Positions 1-6,026 of a DNA stretch of 6,629 nt are shown piece by piece. The notes below the pieces were generated by a model, which was not told where the DNA came from, ran no database searches, and was given only the letters and a program-made list of their open reading frames with translations. Within the stretch, counting starts at the first letter, position 1. Every line of letters starts with the position of its first letter. Origin of the DNA: Lachnospiraceae bacterium (lineage in GTDB: Bacteria; Bacillota; Clostridia; Lachnospirales; Lachnospiraceae); the NCBI GenBank assembly GCA_021200345.1, contig JAJQGR010000092.1, forward strand, positions 1 to 6,629, read 5' to 3'. Position numbers and translations under genes: made by a program.

Positions 1-506
1 TTTTATTCCCGATCATCGTGACCATCGTGGTCTGCATGATCCTGCCTACCACCGCACCGTTGGTTGGTATGCTGATGCTGGGCAACCTGTTCAAGGAGTC
101 CGGCGTTGTCCGTCAGCTTGCTGATACAGCGGCCAATGCGATGATGTATATCGTGGTGATTCTGCTGGGTACCTCTGTGGGTGCCTGTACCAGTGCGGAA
201 GCGTTTCTGAATCTGAACACGATTAAGATTGTTGTACTTGGACTGATTGCTTTCGCTTTCGGAACAGCTGCCGGTGTGTTGCTTGGCAAGTTGATGTGTA
301 AACTGACACACGGCAAGATCAATCCGTTAATCGGTTCCGCCGGTGTGTCGGCAGTTCCCATGGCGGCCCGTGTTTCCCAGAAGGTGGGCGCGGAGGCGGA
401 TCCCACCAATTTCTTACTGATGCACGCGATGGGCCCCAATGTGGCAGGTGTGATTGGCACGGCTGTGGCGGCTGGTACGTTCATGGCTGTGTTCGGAGTG
501 TTTTAA
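1..506 (+). CDS. oadB: Sodium-translocating decarboxylase beta subunit, C-terminal part (5' truncated by window)
   Basis: This is the membrane subunit that couples decarboxylation of carboxybiotin to Na+ export. Only the last 167 residues or so are present (family length is roughly 370-430). The frame is open from base 3 to the left edge, so the GTG at 18 is internal and not a start. The protein is very hydrophobic, with several membrane segments. It carries the conserved late block NPLIGSAGVSAVPMAARV (from base 321). Within that block the spacing of N, G (+4), S (+9) and R (+16) matches the residues I recall as functionally important in Klebsiella OadB (N373, G377, S382, R389). The FLLMHAMGPNVAGVIG motif follows. 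Beta subunits of oxaloacetate, methylmalonyl-CoA and glutaconyl-CoA decarboxylases look alike; the oadB call depends on the OadA-type alpha subunit encoded 20 bp downstream, surely in the same operon. Confidence 0.95.
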   Translation, partial: LFPIIVTIVVCMILPTTAPLVGMLMLGNLFKESGVVRQLADTAANAMMYIVVILLGTSVGACTSAEAFLNLNTIKIVVLGLIAFAFGTAAGVLLGKLMCKLTHGKINPLIGSAGVSAVPMAARVSQKVGAEADPTNFLLMHAMGPNVAGVIGTAVAAGTFMAVFGVF

Positions 507-526
507 ACAAAATGGAGGAAAAATAA

Positions 527-1963
527 ATGGCAGAACAGACTGTACAGGCCAAAAAGCCTGTGAAAATAACAGAAACAGTTTTACGTGACGCGCATCAGTC
601 CCTGATTGCCACCAGAATGCCTACCGAGCTCATGCTTCCCATCGTGGACACCATGGACAAGGTTGGATATCATTCTGTGGAGTGCTGGGGCGGCGCTACC
701 TTTGACGCATCCCTGCGTTTCCTGAAGGAAGATCCCTGGGACAGGCTCCGTAAGCTGCGTGACGGCTTCAAAAACACGAAGCTGCAGATGCTTTTCCGCG
801 GACAGAATATCCTGGGCTACAGCCCTTATGCGGACGATGTGGTTTATAATTTCGTAGAGAAGTCCATTGCCAACGGCATTGACATCATCCGTATTTTTGA
901 CTGCTTCAACGACCTTCGTAATCTGAAAGCGGCGGTGGACGCTACCAATAAGATTAAGGTGCTTGAGGGCAGGGGACACGCACAGATCGCGCTTTCCTAT
1001 ACTCTGGGAGACGCTTATACTCTGGATTACTGGATGAATATTGCCAAAGAGATCGAGGAGATGGGTGCGGACAGTATCTGCATCAAGGATATGGCCGGAC
1101 TGCTGGTGCCCTATAAGGCAGCCGAGCTGGTCAGTGCCATGAAGTCCGCGACCAAGCTTCCGATTCAACTGCACACGCACTATACCTCCGGTGTGGCTTC
1201 CATGACTTACTTAAAGGCTGTGGAAGCGGGCGTTGATGTCATCGACACCGCCATTTCTCCTTTCGCCATGGGAACCAGCCAGCCGGCTACCGAGGTGATG
1301 GTGGAAACTTTCCGCGGGACCCCTTATGATACTGGTTATGATCAGAAGCTTCTGGCGGAGATCGCCGATTACTTCCGTCCATACAGAGAGGAATGTCTGG
1401 CAAACGGCCTGATGAACCCGAAAGTACTGGGCGTGGATATCAAGACCCTGATGTATCAGGTACCCGGCGGTATGCTTTCCAACATGGTGAGCCAGTTAAA
1501 GGAGCAGCATGCGGAGGATAAGTATTATGAAGTGCTTGAGGAGATTCCGAGAGTGCGTAAGGATCTGGGTGAGCCGCCGCTGGTAACTCCGTCTTCTCAG
1601 ATCGTTGGCACGCAGGCTGTCATGAACGTGCTGATGGGTGAGCGCTATAAGGTGGCTACCGCACAGACCAAGGATGTGCTGCGAGGCAAATACGGCAAGA
1701 CCGTGAAGCCCTTCAATCCGGAAGTAGTGGAGAAAGTGATTCCGGGCGAGGAGACCATCACCTACAGACCGGCGGACGATATTCCGCCGCAGATGGAAAC
1801 GCTGGAGAAAGAAATGGCCGAGTGGAAGCAGCAGGATGAGGATGTGCTGACCTATGCTCTGTTCCCGCAGGTGGCTACCGATTTCTTCAAGTATCGCCAG
1901 GCACAGCAGGAAAAGGTGGATATGACTGTCAGTGACACAAAGAACGGAGCGTATCCGGTTTAA
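527..1963 (+). CDS. oadA: Oxaloacetate decarboxylase alpha subunit (carboxyltransferase), without biotin domain
   Basis: The 478-residue protein transfers the carboxyl group of oxaloacetate to biotin at the cytoplasmic face of the Na+ pump. Residues about 13-290 form the HMGL-like TIM barrel, with the ETVLRDAHQSLIATRM signature at 16-31. Predicted metal ligands are D21, K187 (the normally carbamylated lysine, in CIKDMAG) and H216/H218 in LHTHYTSG. Residues about 300-460 are the PYC/OADA conserved domain, with PGGM at 313-316 and YALFPQVATDFF near the end. Klebsiella OadA runs to about 596 residues and ends in a biotinyl domain with an MKM lysine. Here the protein stops after the conserved domain with no MKM, so biotin must sit on a separate carrier. 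GGAGG at 514-518 fixes the ATG start. The HMGL-type fold excludes methylmalonyl-CoA or glutaconyl-CoA decarboxylase alpha subunits. A pyruvate carboxylase B subunit is the nearest alternative, but adjacent oadB argues for the pump. Confidence 0.95.
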   Translation: MAEQTVQAKKPVKITETVLRDAHQSLIATRMPTELMLPIVDTMDKVGYHSVECWGGATFDASLRFLKEDPWDRLRKLRDGFKNTKLQMLFRGQNILGYSPYADDVVYNFVEKSIANGIDIIRIFDCFNDLRNLKAAVDATNKIKVLEGRGHAQIALSYTLGDAYTLDYWMNIAKEIEEMGADSICIKDMAGLLVPYKAAELVSAMKSATKLPIQLHTHYTSGVASMTYLKAVEAGVDVIDTAISPFAMGTSQPATEVMVETFRGTPYDTGYDQKLLAEIADYFRPYREECLANGLMNPKVLGVDIKTLMYQVPGGMLSNMVSQLKEQHAEDKYYEVLEEIPRVRKDLGEPPLVTPSSQIVGTQAVMNVLMGERYKVATAQTKDVLRGKYGKTVKPFNPEVVEKVIPGEETITYRPADDIPPQMETLEKEMAEWKQQDEDVLTYALFPQVATDFFKYRQAQQEKVDMTVSDTKNGAYPV

Positions 1964-1984
1964 TTCATTTATCATCTGAAACAG

Positions 1985-2037
1985 AAAGGTATCGGTGAAG
2001 ATCATTTTTCACCGGTACCTTTATCGTTGTTGCTTTT
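1985..2037 (+). terminator. Rho-independent-type terminator after oadA
   Basis: The arms 1985-1999 and 2008-2022 pair over 15 bp with one U-G wobble, closing an 8-base loop (2000-2007). A T-rich but interrupted tract follows, ending in five T at 2033-2037. The hairpin begins 21 bp after the oadA stop codon, so it should end the decarboxylase transcript. The U tract directly below the stem is imperfect, which may allow some readthrough. Confidence 0.75.
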
Positions 2038-2083
2038 TCCACAATTTACTATACGTTTTTTCAAAAAACCGTCTGGCTGTGGG

Positions 2084-2112
2084 TTGAACATTGTCAAAAA
2101 ATATGATAAGAT
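2084..2112 (+). promoter_or_regulatory. Candidate sigma-A promoter for the Wzz-like gene
   Basis: TTGAAC (2084-2089) and TAAGAT (2107-2112) are separated by 17 bp, each matching four of six consensus bases. Transcription would begin near 2119. An A/T-rich perfect inverted repeat (GTTTTTT c AAAAAAC, 2055-2069) lies upstream and could act as bent DNA or an UP-like element; this is inference. The promoter sits between the oadA terminator and the next gene, which fits an independent unit. Confidence 0.55.
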
Positions 2113-2147
2113 ACTAACCGGTGTATTTAAACCATAATGAACGATCC

Positions 2148-2151
2148 GGAG
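2148..2151 (+). promoter_or_regulatory. Ribosome binding site deciding the start of the Wzz-like gene
   Basis: GGAG lies 6 bases before the ATG at 2158. The in-frame ATG at 2137 has no purine-rich site upstream (the preceding bases are GTGTATTTAAACCATA) and is only about 18 bases from the predicted transcript start. The 2158 start is therefore preferred, removing seven residues from the longest reading frame. Confidence 0.7.
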
Positions 2152-2157
2152 AAAATT

Positions 2158-3447
2158 ATGAGCGAAAATGAATTAGAGTACGAATATGAAATTGATCTGA
2201 AGGATTTATGTATCAATGTTTTGAGAAAGTGGAGAGCTATCCTGCTGGCTGCCGTTGTGGGAGCTGTTTTGCTGGGCGGTTTTCGGGTGGTGTCCAATTT
2301 GAGAGAGGAGCCCGGCCTTGCCATGAGCAGCAGTGAGCTTGAGGCAGCGCAGACAGAGGTCACCAACGCCAATAAGGCTATCACTACCGCTGAGACAGCC
2401 ATCACTACCGCCGAGACAGAAATCACACGTCTGGAAGGCGAGATTACGAAAGCTGAGACTACCATTGAGACAAATGAGAAATCAATTGATAATCTTGACA
2501 ATGAGATCGCTCTGGCGGAGAGTCAGCTGGAGAATCTGAACAGTTTTCTGGATAATTATAATGCTGCTCTTGAAAAGCTGATGGAAGCGGGAGAAATGGA
2601 CGCCGCGATGGCTGAAACCATGACCAACTACCTGGTTCAGATTGATACCATCCAGTCCAGTATTCTGTCCAAGGAAACAGAGATCATGAATCTCTATGAG
2701 AGCGGTCCCAAGCTGGAGGAAGCCAATGAGAAGCTGCTGGAGACCATCGAGGATTATGAGGATCAGATCGAGGTTCAGGAAGAGGAGATTGCCAATCAGG
2801 AGGATGCTATTGCACAGCAGGAGGAGCTGATTGCTGATCTGGAGGAGCAGATGGCTGAGGTAGCTCCTGTGGATTTGAAAAGCGGTGTTGCCAAGTATAT
2901 TATTCTGGGCGCTTTTCTTGGTGTCTGCGTGGTATGTGCGTATGTTTTCCTGCGCTATTGCTTTGATAAGACGGTACATCTGGAGGAGGATCTTACCAGA
3001 TATACCAGACTGCGTGTGCTTGGTTCTGTAGATTACGTTGAGAAAGATACCTCCAAAAAGAAAAATCTCATTGATCGTCTGCTGGATCAGTTCTCCGGCA
3101 TTGATTCCCAGGAGGATCACTCCTCAGCAACCCAGTGCGGAATTGCCGCCGCAAAGATACAGGTGCTGACAGCTAAGAAAAGGATTCTTGTAACAGGCAC
3201 CATAGAGGAGAATACAATCCAAAAGGTAAGCGATGACCTGAAAAAGCATCTGCCGCAGCAGGAGTATGAGGTGGTTTGTGCTGAGAATCCGATGTATCAT
3301 TCACAGGAACTTCTCAGGATGGTGGATTATGAGCTTGTACTGGTGGAGGCTCCTCACGTCACAAAAGTAAAAGAGCTGCTTAATCTGATCAGATTTTTGA
3401 AGCTCAGTGATGTCAAAGTCATCGGTATTATATCAGTGACCGAATAA
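2158..3447 (+). CDS. Wzz-like polysaccharide co-polymerase with coiled-coil ectodomain and degenerate BY-kinase-like C-terminus
   Basis: The product is 429 residues from the preferred ATG. An acidic N-terminus leads into the Wzz-type DLKDLCINVLRKWR block (13-26) and membrane segment 1 (about 27-42). Residues about 55-235 are an acidic coiled coil in clear heptads, expected outside the cell. Membrane segment 2 is about 247-265. Just after it, KTVHLEEDLTRYTRLRVLGSV (271-291) matches the cytoplasmic motif of Wzz/CapA-type chain-length regulators. Residues about 325-429 follow the layout of a CpsD-type tyrosine kinase: ILVTG at 343-347, a Walker B-like DYELVLVEAPH at 390-400, and VIGIISV at the end. 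The P-loop GKS/T is replaced by IEENTIQK, and no tyrosine cluster follows. A role in regulating or scaffolding surface polysaccharide export is inferred from family resemblance. No wzy, wzx or glycosyltransferase genes are adjacent, so partner and substrate are unknown. Confidence 0.75.
   Translation: MSENELEYEYEIDLKDLCINVLRKWRAILLAAVVGAVLLGGFRVVSNLREEPGLAMSSSELEAAQTEVTNANKAITTAETAITTAETEITRLEGEITKAETTIETNEKSIDNLDNEIALAESQLENLNSFLDNYNAALEKLMEAGEMDAAMAETMTNYLVQIDTIQSSILSKETEIMNLYESGPKLEEANEKLLETIEDYEDQIEVQEEEIANQEDAIAQQEELIADLEEQMAEVAPVDLKSGVAKYIILGAFLGVCVVCAYVFLRYCFDKTVHLEEDLTRYTRLRVLGSVDYVEKDTSKKKNLIDRLLDQFSGIDSQEDHSSATQCGIAAAKIQVLTAKKRILVTGTIEENTIQKVSDDLKKHLPQQEYEVVCAENPMYHSQELLRMVDYELVLVEAPHVTKVKELLNLIRFLKLSDVKVIGIISVTE
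2377..2418 (+). repeat. Tandem 21-bp repeat encoding two identical heptads
   Basis: Two consecutive 21-bp units (2377-2397 and 2398-2418) differ only by two GCT/GCC changes. Both encode the heptad AITTAET (residues 74-80 and 81-87). Diverged heptads continue in register (EITRLEG, EITKAET, TIETNEK, SIDNLDN, EIALAES) to about base 2544. The pattern suggests the coiled coil grew by 21-bp duplication. Confidence 0.85.
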
Positions 3448-3471
3448 GAAAAGAGTTTACATAAAAAACTA

Positions 3472-3500
3472 TTGAAAAGAAAATGACATTGTGTTATAGT
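3472..3500 (+). promoter_or_regulatory. Strong sigma-A promoter for the secG-rnr-smpB region
   Basis: TTGAAA (3472-3477) and TATAGT (3495-3500) are separated by exactly 17 bp. Each matches five of six consensus bases, and TG at 3492-3493 gives an extended -10. Transcription would start near 3507, leaving a leader of about 48 bases before secG. It lies 25 bp past the stop of the Wzz-like gene, for which no separate terminator is visible. Confidence 0.8.
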
Positions 3501-3513
3501 GATAAGGCTTGGC

Positions 3514-3536
3514 GCGGGAGAGGGTGAGCTTCCCGC
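3514..3536 (+). promoter_or_regulatory. GC-rich hairpin in the secG leader
   Basis: GCGGGA (3514-3519) pairs with TCCCGC (3531-3536) around an 11-base loop containing GAGGGTGAG. It begins about 7 bases after the predicted transcript start and ends 4 bases before the AAAGAGG ribosome binding site (3541-3547). No T run follows, so it is not a terminator. It may stabilise the 5' end or modulate translation of secG; neither is shown by sequence alone. Confidence 0.45.
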
Positions 3537-3554
3537 TCGGAAAGAGGTTCATGA

Positions 3555-3788
3555 ATGCTTAGGATAATATTAACGGTTTTATTTATCATAGTATGTATAG
3601 CACTGGTGATACTGGTGCTGATGCAGGAGGGAAAGTCGGCAGGCCTTGGAGCGATCAGCGGAGTTGCGGAGACTTATTGGGGCAAGAATAAAGGACGCTC
3701 CATGGAAGCAACGCTGGTGCGGATTACGAAAATTCTGGCGTTCGCGTTTATGCTGTTGGCTGTGCTGCTGAATATCGACAGGTTTTGA
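3555..3788 (+). CDS. secG: Preprotein translocase subunit SecG
   Basis: The small inner-membrane protein (77 residues, normal for the family in Firmicutes) assists SecYE in moving proteins across the membrane. Two membrane helices are seen at about 3-23 and 54-73. They are joined by the signature loop QEGKSAGLGAISGVAETYWG (24-43), equivalent to the usual Q-GKG-GL---GG----FG pattern. The start is set by AGAGG at 3543-3547, 7 bases before the ATG. An overlapping out-of-frame ATG at 3551 gives only a three-codon frame. The gene has its own strong promoter and leader hairpin and is followed 7 bp after the stop by a hairpin. Placement directly upstream of rnr, smpB and ssrA is the conserved Firmicute arrangement. 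Confidence 0.95.
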   Translation: MLRIILTVLFIIVCIALVILVLMQEGKSAGLGAISGVAETYWGKNKGRSMEATLVRITKILAFAFMLLAVLLNIDRF

Positions 3789-3795
3789 GCAAATT

Positions 3796-3821
3796 ACCCC
3801 TCTTTCTAAAAGAGGGGTTTT
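3796..3821 (+). terminator. Intrinsic terminator or attenuator between secG and rnr
   Basis: ACCCCTCTT (3796-3804) pairs perfectly with AAGAGGGGT (3810-3818) around a 5-base loop, and four T follow (3818-3821). This is a compact, GC-rich terminator shape with a short U tract. It lies between secG and rnr, and I see no good promoter between it and rnr. It may therefore terminate only part of the transcripts, making secG more abundant than the downstream genes. Confidence 0.75.
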
Positions 3822-3830
3822 CCTATGTTT

Positions 3831-3837
3831 AGAGGTG
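3831..3837 (+). promoter_or_regulatory. Ribosome binding site supporting the rnr TTG start
   Basis: AGAGGTG lies 4 bases before the TTG at 3842, so the GG core is 6 bases away. An in-frame TAG at 3830 rules out any earlier start. The next in-frame ATG codons (residues 16-17) would remove part of the first helix of the winged-helix domain. TTG is therefore the likely start. Confidence 0.8.
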
Positions 3838-3841
3838 TTTA

Positions 3842-5965
3842 TTGAATAAATCATTTGCAGAGAGAAAAGATATTGTATTGCAGCTGATGATGAGCGAGTT
3901 TTATGTTCCAATGAAAGAAAAGGAACTTGCGGTTATGCTGCAGGTGAAGCCAGAGGACAGACCTGTTTTTAAGGAGGTCCTGAACAGTCTGCTGGCAGAA
4001 GGCAGCATCATGGTCACAAAACGGGGCCGTTATCAGAAGATGGAGCATACGGCGATCATCGGTACGTTCCTTGCCTCTGGAAAGGGCTACGGTTTTGTGC
4101 AGGTAGAAGGGGAGAGTCAGGATTATTTTATCCCGGCGCAGGACTCGCTCAGGGCGTTTCATATGGACCGGGTAGAGATTGTTAAAACTGCTGAAGCTCA
4201 CGGAGACCGGCGCAGAACTGCCAGAATTGTGAGAATTATAGAGCATGGCATTACTTCGGTGGTGGGGACCTATCAGTCTCTGGGACATTATGGCTTTGTC
4301 ATCCCGGATATGAGAAAGCTGGAGCAGGATCTGTTTATCCCCAAAGGCAGTGACCTGGGAGCAGTGAACGGTCACAAGGTGGTTGCTGAAATCACGGATT
4401 ATGGGAAAGACGGCAGAAATCCTGAGGGCAAAATCGTAGAGATCCTGGGACATATCAATGACCCGGGAGTGGATATCCTTTCTGTTGTCAAAGCTTACTC
4501 TCTGCCGGAGATGTTTGAGGAAAATGTATTGCGTCAGGCGGAGCGCGTGGCTAAGCCGGTATCGGAGGCGGATTGCCGGGGGAGAGCGGATCTTCGGAAT
4601 GTGCAGATGGTGACCATTGACGGCGAGGATGCCAGGGACCTGGATGACGCGGTCAGTCTGACGGAGGAAAATGGCCTGTTCTATCTGGGCGTGCATATTG
4701 CGGATGTAACCAATTATGTACAGGAAAATTCCGCGCTGGACAGGGAGGCTTTGAAGAGGGGTACCAGTGTTTACCTGGCAGATCGTGTGATTCCCATGCT
4801 GCCTCACACGCTTTCCAATGGCATCTGCTCTCTGAACGAGGGAGAGGACAGGCTGGCTTTAAGCTGTTTGATGACCATTGATGAAAAGGGAAATGTGATA
4901 GATCACACTCTGACAGAATCCGTGATCAGCGTGGACAGACGTATGACTTACACCAGCGTCCAAAAGATTCTTACCCAAAAGGACGAGGATGAAATTGAAA
5001 AATACAGGCCCCTTGTCCCCATGTTTGAGCAGATGGATCAGCTGGCGAAGATTCTGCGGACAAAGAGACGTAAGCGCGGCTCCATTGATTTTGATTTTCC
5101 GGAGACTAAGCTGGTATTGGATGAAAATGGCTATCCGCTGGATGTTCTTCCCTATGAGAGAAATGACGCTACGCGGCTGATTGAGGATTTTATGCTGATT
5201 GCCAATGAGACCGTGGCGGAGCATTTTTACTGGCAGGAGCTGCCTTTTGTGTACCGGATTCATGAGCATCCGGATCAGGAAAAGATTCAGAAACTGGTTA
5301 CCTTTATCCGGAATTATGGATTTCATATTAAGGTTGGCGCGAAAGAGGAGGTGCATCCGAAAGAGATTCAAAAACTTCTGGATTCTATTTCAGGGACGCC
5401 GCAGGAGGCAATGCTTTCCAGACTGACACTGCGCAGTATGAAGCGCGCCAGATATTCAACCGTCAGCAGTGGACACTTTGGTCTGGCTTGCAATTATTAC
5501 TGCCATTTTACTTCCCCTATCCGAAGATATCCGGATCTTCAGATTCACAGGATCATCAAAGAGCAGCTGAGGGGCAGAATGGACGATGCAAGGATTTCTC
5601 ATTACAGGGCAATCCTGGATGGGGTTGCGGAACAGTCTTCCAGACTGGAGCGCAGGGCTGAGGAAGCGGAGAGGGAGACCATCAAACTCAAAAAGGCGCA
5701 GTATATGGAGAATCATGTTCAGGAAATTTTTGAAGGCGTAATCAGTGGAACCGCTGCCTGGGGCATGTATGTGGAATTGCCAAATACGGTGGAGGGGATG
5801 GTGCATATTTCCAAAATTCCCGGAGATTATTATATTTATGATGAGAATGCCTGTGAACTTCGGGGAGATGTGACCGGCCGGACTTACCGGCTGGGACAGA
5901 CAGTGACCGTTAAGGTGTCAGATGTAGATCTTCTCAGCGGGAATATTGATTTCAGCATTGCTTAA
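3842..5965 (+). CDS. rnr: Ribonuclease R (3'-5' exoribonuclease, RNB family), TTG start
   Basis: The 707-residue enzyme degrades structured RNA processively from the 3' end, including mRNA released by trans-translation. Domains in order: winged helix (about 5-66), cold-shock domain 1 (about 70-115, with GKGYGFV and DYFIP), cold-shock domain 2 (about 138-185, with GHYGFVIP and DLFIP), RNB catalytic domain (about 247-580) and S1 domain (about 626-706). The catalytic motif TIDGEDARDLDDA places D260, D266, D268 and D269 with the spacing of the four magnesium-binding aspartates of E. coli RNase R (D272, D278, D280, D281). TSPIRRYPDLQIHR at 557-570 is the second RNB signature. The protein ends directly after S1 and lacks the lysine-rich tail of the E. 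coli enzyme, which explains its shorter length (about 780-810 in B. subtilis and E. coli). Two cold-shock domains plus the winged helix favour RNase R over RNase II. Confidence 0.97.
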   Translation: MNKSFAERKDIVLQLMMSEFYVPMKEKELAVMLQVKPEDRPVFKEVLNSLLAEGSIMVTKRGRYQKMEHTAIIGTFLASGKGYGFVQVEGESQDYFIPAQDSLRAFHMDRVEIVKTAEAHGDRRRTARIVRIIEHGITSVVGTYQSLGHYGFVIPDMRKLEQDLFIPKGSDLGAVNGHKVVAEITDYGKDGRNPEGKIVEILGHINDPGVDILSVVKAYSLPEMFEENVLRQAERVAKPVSEADCRGRADLRNVQMVTIDGEDARDLDDAVSLTEENGLFYLGVHIADVTNYVQENSALDREALKRGTSVYLADRVIPMLPHTLSNGICSLNEGEDRLALSCLMTIDEKGNVIDHTLTESVISVDRRMTYTSVQKILTQKDEDEIEKYRPLVPMFEQMDQLAKILRTKRRKRGSIDFDFPETKLVLDENGYPLDVLPYERNDATRLIEDFMLIANETVAEHFYWQELPFVYRIHEHPDQEKIQKLVTFIRNYGFHIKVGAKEEVHPKEIQKLLDSISGTPQEAMLSRLTLRSMKRARYSTVSSGHFGLACNYYCHFTSPIRRYPDLQIHRIIKEQLRGRMDDARISHYRAILDGVAEQSSRLERRAEEAERETIKLKKAQYMENHVQEIFEGVISGTAAWGMYVELPNTVEGMVHISKIPGDYYIYDENACELRGDVTGRTYRLGQTVTVKVSDVDLLSGNIDFSIA

Positions 5966-5985
5966 AGGAGCGCTGCAGATATCGC

Positions 5986-6003
5986 GCGGGTGTTCCCGTT
6001 TTT
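5986..6003 (+). terminator. Short hairpin with T5 between rnr and smpB (weak terminator-like)
   Basis: CGGG (5987-5990) pairs with CCCG (5995-5998) around a TGTT loop. One further G-U pair is possible, and five T run from 5999 to 6003. The stem is only 4-5 bp, so it is at best a partial terminator or pause site in the 61-bp gap between rnr and smpB. Confidence 0.4.
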
Positions 6004-6026
6004 GTCAAAATGCGTGAGGTGTTTTC

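Noticed and set aside
581..1180. Long minus-strand open frame across oadA
   Set aside because: It lies wholly inside a well-supported gene, has no visible ribosome binding site and reads as low-plausibility protein rich in H, L and Q, as expected from the complement of a real gene.
2055..2069. Perfect A/T inverted repeat GTTTTTT c AAAAAAC as a hairpin or operator
   Set aside because: A one-base loop cannot form a good RNA hairpin. It may act as bent DNA upstream of the promoter, but nothing else supports an operator, so it is mentioned only with the promoter.
2091..2096. TTGTCA as the -35 element of the Wzz-like gene promoter
   Set aside because: It matches the consensus well, but the nearest -10-like sequences are only 10-13 bp away, too close for a sigma-A promoter. 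TTGAAC at 2084 with a 17-bp spacer is better.
2482..3120. 212-codon minus-strand open frame across the coiled-coil gene
   Set aside because: Its leucine- and isoleucine-rich look comes from reading the complement of glutamate- and asparagine/aspartate-rich heptad codons; no start signal was found.
3511..3540. GGCGCGGGAGAGGGTGAG... as a tRNA-Leu fragment next to secG
   Set aside because: It lacks an anticodon stem, T-arm GTTCRA sequence and acceptor pairing; it is better explained as a short leader hairpin.
3551..3562. Three-codon frame (M-N-A-stop) overlapping the secG start
   Set aside because: The ATG is 4 bases before the secG ATG and shares its ribosome binding site, but spacing is poorer (3 bases) and such short frames arise by chance. 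No repeated or regulatory codon pattern supports a leader peptide.
3851..4807. 318-codon minus-strand open frame across rnr
   Set aside because: It is antisense to conserved RNase R domains, shows no recognisable motif and is rich in H, R and I typical of a mirror frame.
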